This document shows positions 59,296 through 64,000 of a stretch of 64,000 nucleotides of DNA, one piece after another (position 1 is the stretch's first letter; each line of letters begins with the position of its first letter). The stretch comes from an uncultured Christensenella sp. GTDB lineage: Bacteria; Bacillota_A; Clostridia; Christensenellales; Borkfalkiaceae. The stretch covers positions 88,912 through 152,911 of the forward strand of contig CAJTTC010000004.1 in the NCBI GenBank assembly GCA_910579295.1, written 5' to 3'. The notes under the pieces were generated by a model, which had not been told where the DNA came from, did no database searches, and worked only from the letters and a program-made list of their open reading frames with translations. A program made the translations under genes and the position numbers.

Positions 59296-61937
59296 GAATT
59301 ATACCTAAAAAGGTAAAGGTTAAGAATACGGTATGGAAGTGCTATTCTATGGCGGACATTATTGTTGCACTTATTGTATTTGCAATTATTTTTATTGCAG
59401 TTACAGCAGGGCAATGGTGGGTAGCAGTTATACTCGGACTTGTGGCGGTTGGTATGTTTATTCCAACGCCCGACGGTATTTTCTATACCTGCGTGTATGA
59501 GAATATAAGATTTCTGTTCGCCAAGAAAAAATACAAAAAGGGCAGTAAAAATTCAAAGGAAAACGTAGACGCACTTGTTGACCTAAAAGAAATCAGGGAG
59601 AGTGGTTTAATCGGTTTTCGTGGTGGCGTTTATGGCAGAGTAATCAAGATAGGACAAAAGAACTTCGGCATCGAAGATGCCGTACAGCAGAATATTGATA
59701 TAAATTACTTTGCAAATGCTTTGAAACTGTTAGACCAAAATCAAAGTGCGGATATTGTGAAAATAGACCGTCCCGTAAACTTGGACGATTTTGCAAGCGA
59801 ATTGTTCAAACGGTTGCAGGAAGTCAAGGAAAGCGGCGACGAGAAAAGTATTAAGGCAATAAAGGAAAATATTTTGAGCGAACGCATCGACAGAATAGAT
59901 AAGCTCAACAATATTCGCAAACAGTATTTGTCGGACTATTACATAATCATTTACGGTAGGAACGAACTTGATATTGAAAGTACGGCGGTAAACGTGGCAA
60001 GCGAAATTGCAAAATGCGGTCTTGATACGCACTTGCTCGGAATGAGAGAAACGGCGGTATTCTTAAAATATAGTTATTCCCGTAATTTTGACGAGAGAGA
60101 AATTAAAAATGTTAAAGACGAGGAATTAATTTCTTGGGTAAAACCGAACGAAATTGTTTTTCACTCCAACAGTTATAAAGTGGACGGAACGCAAGCGGCG
60201 GTTTTAGCCGTATCGGAATATCCGTTGAGAGTAAAAAACGCTTGGGGCGCAGAGCTTTTCAATATTCCCAATACAAAGGTTGTAATGCACGTTAAGCCCG
60301 TAGATAAAATGAAAGCTATCCGTCGTATCGACAAGTGTATAGGCGAAATGGAAACAAAACAGATTATATCGGACAAGGCAAGCGAAGCGAGTAGTGCGGA
60401 AGTACACAGAGAAACAATGGATACGCTTCTTAACGCATTACAGACCGAGAACGAAACGCTGTTCGACGTTATGCTTACCGTTACGGCTTATAACTATACG
60501 GACAACGACAATTATAAAAAGAACGTGCGCCGTTCGATGCTTATGGGAAATTTCAGACCGTCAACGCTTTACGGCTTGCAAATCGAAGGGTTTAAGAGCG
60601 CAAATGTAAGTCCTATATCCACGTTAAAAAACCAAGAAAGGGGAATTAACAGTTCGTCGCTTGCGGCGGCGTTCCCGTTCGTGCGTACTTTTGTTATGGA
60701 CGAGGGCGGTATTCTTTTGGGCGAGAACAACAAGAGCGGTTATCCGTTTATTTTTAATATTTGGAAACGTGGAAACTTGTATCAGAACAGTAACGCTATG
60801 ATTATCGGCAAGTCCGGTTCGGGCAAATCGTTCTTTTTGAAAAGTCTTGTTCTTAATGAGTGGGCGAACGGAACGAGAGTAATTATGCTCGACCCCGAAG
60901 CCGAATATCTTGCACTTACAAGAAACCTTTATGGAAATGTCATTAACGTCGGTAACGCAAGAGAGGGTAGAATTAACCCTTTTCATATCTATAAAATACT
61001 GACGGAGGACGGAACGGCGGCAGATAGCAAAGTTACGTTCAATACACACCTTAAAATGTTGGAGAGTTTTTTCAAAATCGTGCTTGCGGATGCGCCCGTT
61101 GATGTGATAGAGCTAATCAATAACTTGACCGTTGAAACGTATGAGAGAATGGGAATTACCGAGAATACGGACTGTTCAAATTTTCCTGCGGACTACTTTC
61201 CGTTGTTCAGCGACTTGTTAGAAACCTTGCAGAGCAAAGACAAAGATAAAATGGATTCGCTCACGCTTAGGGATATGAGAACGGCGGAGCTGTACTTGCA
61301 GAAATTTGTAAACGGCAGATATTCGGATATTTGGAACGCACCGAGTACGTTACAGGTAAATTCCAACCTTATAGACTTTGACTTTCAGAGCTTGTTTGCA
61401 AATAAAAACAATGTAGTTGCGAACGCACAGATGTTGCTTGTTTTCCGCTTTATTGAACAGGAAGTAATAAATGCAAGAGAGAAGAACAGGAACGGCAATG
61501 CAATTCGTACAATGATTGTCTGCGACGAAGCGCACTTGTTTATAGATGCAAAATTCCCTATTGCGCTTGACTTTTTCTATTCGATGTCAAAGCGTATAAG
61601 AAAATACAATGGTAGTTTTATTCCGGCAACTCAGAACATAGCGGATTGGAATGCCAACGAAGAATTAAGGGGAAAGACGAGCGCAATATTAAAAAATTCG
61701 CAATACACTTTTATTTTTAAATTAAGTGCGCCCGATATGAAAGACGTGCTTGACGTTTACAGAACGGGCGACAGCTTCAACGACGAAGAACAACGAATGA
61801 TTATTTCGGCGGTAACGGGACAAGCGTTCTTTGTAGGCTCGACAGAGCTTCGTGCTTGTATGAGAGTGCAAGCAGGAAATTATGCAAAAGAATTATTCAA
61901 TGACGAAAAGAAAGAGGAGGGGGAAATTGAGAGTTAA
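59292..61937 (+). CDS. virB4: VirB4/TraE-type ATPase with fused N-terminal membrane domain
   Basis: Energises the type IV secretion channel. Residues ~20-65 are two membrane helices of the VirB3/PrgI type fused in front. The ATPase has Walker A G-K-S-G-S-G-K-S (506-513) and Walker B C-D-E-A-H (D745, E746). 881 residues, normal for Firmicute fusions. Coupled to the VirB6-like gene and overlapping the next start by 11 bases. Confidence 0.95.
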   Translation: MRIIPKKVKVKNTVWKCYSMADIIVALIVFAIIFIAVTAGQWWVAVILGLVAVGMFIPTPDGIFYTCVYENIRFLFAKKKYKKGSKNSKENVDALVDLKEIRESGLIGFRGGVYGRVIKIGQKNFGIEDAVQQNIDINYFANALKLLDQNQSADIVKIDRPVNLDDFASELFKRLQEVKESGDEKSIKAIKENILSERIDRIDKLNNIRKQYLSDYYIIIYGRNELDIESTAVNVASEIAKCGLDTHLLGMRETAVFLKYSYSRNFDEREIKNVKDEELISWVKPNEIVFHSNSYKVDGTQAAVLAVSEYPLRVKNAWGAELFNIPNTKVVMHVKPVDKMKAIRRIDKCIGEMETKQIISDKASEASSAEVHRETMDTLLNALQTENETLFDVMLTVTAYNYTDNDNYKKNVRRSMLMGNFRPSTLYGLQIEGFKSANVSPISTLKNQERGINSSSLAAAFPFVRTFVMDEGGILLGENNKSGYPFIFNIWKRGNLYQNSNAMIIGKSGSGKSFFLKSLVLNEWANGTRVIMLDPEAEYLALTRNLYGNVINVGNAREGRINPFHIYKILTEDGTAADSKVTFNTHLKMLESFFKIVLADAPVDVIELINNLTVETYERMGITENTDCSNFPADYFPLFSDLLETLQSKDKDKMDSLTLRDMRTAELYLQKFVNGRYSDIWNAPSTLQVNSNLIDFDFQSLFANKNNVVANAQMLLVFRFIEQEVINAREKNRNGNAIRTMIVCDEAHLFIDAKFPIALDFFYSMSKRIRKYNGSFIPATQNIADWNANEELRGKTSAILKNSQYTFIFKLSAPDMKDVLDVYRTGDSFNDEEQRMIISAVTGQAFFVGSTELRACMRVQAGNYAKELFNDEKKEEGEIES

Positions 61938-63984
61938 AACAAAAGGTATTATAACGGGATTATTGTTTGCCGTATTTATAAGTTTGCTTGCGCTTTTTAT
62001 TGCGATTATTCCTAAAAGCACAACAACTGCAAGTGCGGCAACAACACCAAAATATACGGTTTCTTTTGATTATTCGGCATCATATACTTATGGAACAGGT
62101 GGTGGTGCGACGCAATATCCAAGTTCAGGGACGGGGGTATTTAGTGCTTCGTTTACATATGGGGCTAATAGAACAAGGAATACTTTGTCAGTAGTTATGT
62201 ACGGTGGTTCGGCATCAGGGACAGGTTCGTTCATTAACGGAACTTATATAGATTCAACAGATATTACGGTAGAAATTATATCAAGTGTAAGTATGACTGT
62301 AAGTATCACTGATTCTAATGGTACAAAAGTCGGTTCGGGAAATAAAAAAGCATCGGCAAGTGGTTTATCTGAGGGTACATATAAAGTTTCGATTTCGGGT
62401 AGCGGAGGAGGAACAATAAATTCGCGCGCAGGTTGGGGCTACAATTTTAAGGGCAATTACGAATTTAAAATAGACGGTGGTGCGCCAATAATTAACGGCG
62501 CAAGTTTATCGCAAACGGGAGTGTATAAAAACAATACTTTTACTGTAACGGCATCTGATAGTGGTAGTGGGGTTAAAGCTATTTATCGTAGGGCGCCAAA
62601 TGAGAGTATGTTTTATTCGGTTGGCTCATCATCGGTAACAGTTAATAAGGGAAGTGCAAACGGTACTTATACGTTTTATGCCGAAGATAATGCAGGAAAC
62701 AAGTCGAAATATTATTATGTAAATTTTGACGATATACTTCCAGAAATAACGGTAACGAACGCAGAGTTTTGGCAAAATACGAATAAAAGTTTTACTGTAA
62801 ATTCTTCGGATAATTCGGGAAGCTGTACACTTTACTATAAGGTTGACGACGGTAGTTGGAAATCCTGCAATGGAAACAGTTATACCGTTTCAGATTATGC
62901 CAATGATGGAAGATATTATTTCTATGCCAAAGATGCATACGGTAATATGACTCAAGAAAAATGGGTAGAGTTTGGGGCAGAATTGAATGGCGAGTTTGTA
63001 AAGTCGGATACGGATAATAGTGTGTATTTTACATGGGATAGAGCTTCGTGGACGGCAACTCTTGACGGTAAATCTTATTCCAAAGGAACTTGGATAAGAG
63101 AAGAAGGGGAACATACCATTAAATTATCTTCCAAAACAAAAAGTGCAGTATATCCTTATACAATAAATCACTATTATATAGAATCAATGGAAAGCCCGAC
63201 TTGCATAAGCGGGGGATATTTGCAGTATGACTGTATTCAATGTGGCGACACATATACAAATTATTCAATAGAGGAGATGGGGCATTATTATGTTGCTTCA
63301 ACGATTGCCCCGACTTGTACGACGGGCGGTTATACAACATATACTTGTACTCGATGCGGAGATGCTTACAAAGATAATTTTACCAACGCATACGGGCATA
63401 ATTACGAATCGACTTTTCAACCGGCAACTTGTACTGAATACGGGAGAACGATTTTTACCTGTCAGCTCTGTGGGCATTCGTACAACGAAAACGACGGAAC
63501 TTTTCCGACAGGACATAACTATACAAACACAATAATTACAGAGCCAAATTGTACAAGTACAGGTATGCGTAGAAGCGTTTGTGATACTTGCGGAGATACG
63601 TTCGATACGGTAATTGCCGCTAATGGACACAGCTATTCTATAACCGATGTTAAATCTAAAAACGGTATAACAACGAGAACATACCATTGTAGCTCGTGCG
63701 GTCATACTTATAAACAGGAACTTGGCGACCAATATGAAGAAGTAAGTAACTATGTCGAGTATTTGTTTATTCAATATAGTCCTTATATGTGGTGGGTATT
63801 GCTTGCCGCCGCAGGAATATGGAGTATCGTTATAGGCGTTATGATAGCCATTGCCCACAAAAACGAAGATAAAGAAAAAGCGAGAAAAATGCTTATAAAT
63901 TATGTAATCGGCTTGGTCGTAATTGCTGTTATAGTTGTTGCCTGTCCATTTCTTATCAGAGGTATAGCCGCATTGGTAACATAA
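61927..63984 (+). CDS. Secreted adhesin-like protein with C-terminal VirB2-like pilin domain
   Basis: TTG 61927 is chosen because GAGGAGGGGG lies six bases before it; the frame extends 15 codons upstream into virB4 without an SD. The 685-residue product has a signal peptide (1-38), a beta-rich region with Ig-like modules (~40-350; D-G-G-A-P-I-I-N-G-A and S-G-S-G-V-K-A patterns), four full and one partial Cys/His repeats (~415-600) as in 56164, and a C-terminal ~75-residue domain with two helices around A-I-A-H-K-N-E-D-K, matching the pilin at 57717 over its whole length. This joins a recognition head to a pilin subunit in one chain. It ends the visible operon. Confidence 0.8.
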   Translation: MRVKTKGIITGLLFAVFISLLALFIAIIPKSTTTASAATTPKYTVSFDYSASYTYGTGGGATQYPSSGTGVFSASFTYGANRTRNTLSVVMYGGSASGTGSFINGTYIDSTDITVEIISSVSMTVSITDSNGTKVGSGNKKASASGLSEGTYKVSISGSGGGTINSRAGWGYNFKGNYEFKIDGGAPIINGASLSQTGVYKNNTFTVTASDSGSGVKAIYRRAPNESMFYSVGSSSVTVNKGSANGTYTFYAEDNAGNKSKYYYVNFDDILPEITVTNAEFWQNTNKSFTVNSSDNSGSCTLYYKVDDGSWKSCNGNSYTVSDYANDGRYYFYAKDAYGNMTQEKWVEFGAELNGEFVKSDTDNSVYFTWDRASWTATLDGKSYSKGTWIREEGEHTIKLSSKTKSAVYPYTINHYYIESMESPTCISGGYLQYDCIQCGDTYTNYSIEEMGHYYVASTIAPTCTTGGYTTYTCTRCGDAYKDNFTNAYGHNYESTFQPATCTEYGRTIFTCQLCGHSYNENDGTFPTGHNYTNTIITEPNCTSTGMRRSVCDTCGDTFDTVIAANGHSYSITDVKSKNGITTRTYHCSSCGHTYKQELGDQYEEVSNYVEYLFIQYSPYMWWVLLAAAGIWSIVIGVMIAIAHKNEDKEKARKMLINYVIGLVVIAVIVVACPFLIRGIAALVT
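63169..63729 (+). repeat. Cys/His protein repeats shared with the 56164 protein
   Basis: Four complete copies and one shortened copy of the same H-x-Y ... T-C ... G-Y ... C-x-x-C module of ~38 residues. The copies differ from those at 56287..57084 in DNA sequence, showing an old relationship. Confidence 0.8.
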
Positions 63985-64000
63985 AAATTACGCATAAAAA

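Larger units (their letters stand above)
10303..64000. mobile_element. Left part of a large integrative and conjugative element inserted in sigG
   Basis: The segment has a uniform lower GC than the host, begins exactly where sigG is broken, and holds the set of genes that defines an ICE: relaxase (52592), VirD4 coupling protein (53931), VirB2-like pilin (57717), VirB6-like (58090), VirB4 (59292), a candidate oriT (52053), ArdC-type anti-restriction (47821), a helicase/methylase polyvalent protein (34982) and stability functions. Cargo for starch use occupies about 20 kb. No capsid, tail or lysis genes are seen, so it is not a prophage. The integrase and right end are not in the window. Confidence 0.85.

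Noticed and set aside
10303..64000. Prophage
   Set aside because: HTH repressors are present but there are no capsid, portal, terminase, tail or lysis genes, whereas a full set of conjugation genes is.
1..64000. tRNA genes as integration targets
   Set aside because: No cloverleaf with a T-loop GTTCGA-type segment was recognised, and the junction is within sigG.

Overview
The window is a chromosomal segment of an endospore-forming anaerobe of the Clostridia. The evidence is the gene order spoVT - spoVB-like - mazG and spoIIGA - sigE - sigG, together with Gram-positive signals throughout: strong AGGAGG-type ribosome binding sites, a lipobox, and no outer-membrane genes. I cannot name the genus. 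Bases 1 to about 10,300 are visibly GC-rich (one 60-base line I counted, 1801..1860, is 60% GC). From about 10,300 to the end the DNA is markedly AT-richer and codon use changes. The break falls inside the sporulation sigma factor gene sigG.

Host part (1..10305): the 3' part of a MATE transporter gene, leuA (2-isopropylmalate synthase), lgt, spoVT, a SpoVB/YabM-type flippase, a YabN-type MazG, dusB, then spoIIGA, sigE and the first third of sigG. sigG reads correctly as far as the segment around residues 92-97 and then runs directly into foreign sequence.

Element part (about 10303..64000): the left part of a large integrative and conjugative element (ICE). Its right end, integrase and attR lie outside the window. 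(a) 10339..13800 is an end region with a repeat protein read inward from the junction, a promoter-structured RNA-terminator unit, two Xre-type regulators, a SLOG-like protein and an unrecognised protein. (b) 13959..33455 is a starch/maltodextrin cargo: a secreted CGTase-like enzyme with a CBM20 domain, a surface lipoprotein with repeated putative starch-binding modules, a LacI-type regulator, an intracellular GH13 enzyme, a maltodextrin ABC importer with its own ATPase, glycogen/maltodextrin phosphorylase and 4-alpha-glucanotransferase. Two identical 18-bp palindromes directly downstream of two strong promoters are the likely LacI operators. A small cluster with a membrane-anchored serine protease and a possible toxin/immunity pair sits inside this cargo. 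(c) 33759..53911 carries replication, anti-restriction and mobilisation functions: a sigma-like regulator, an 11.6-kb gene for a polyvalent protein (MutS-I-like, N6-methylase, SNF2 helicase and primase-like parts), a DUF3990-type toxin module on the opposite strand, an ArdC protein, three separate DNA methyltransferases, a candidate oriT, an accessory protein and an HUH relaxase. (d) 53931..63984 is the transfer apparatus: VirD4, a secreted Cys/His-repeat protein, a VirB2-like pilin, a VirB6-like protein, VirB4, and a secreted adhesin-like protein whose C-terminus is itself a VirB2-like pilin domain.

Working picture (inference): the element inserted in sigG in the manner of the sigK-interrupting skin element. 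The host chromosome therefore lacks a complete sigG at this locus unless the element excises. The element brings a regulated starch-to-glucose-1-phosphate pathway and several layers of defence against restriction. The most notable observations are the sigG interruption, the pilin-adhesin fusion, the structured RNA next to the junction, and the hairpins that pair over ribosome binding sites or start codons.
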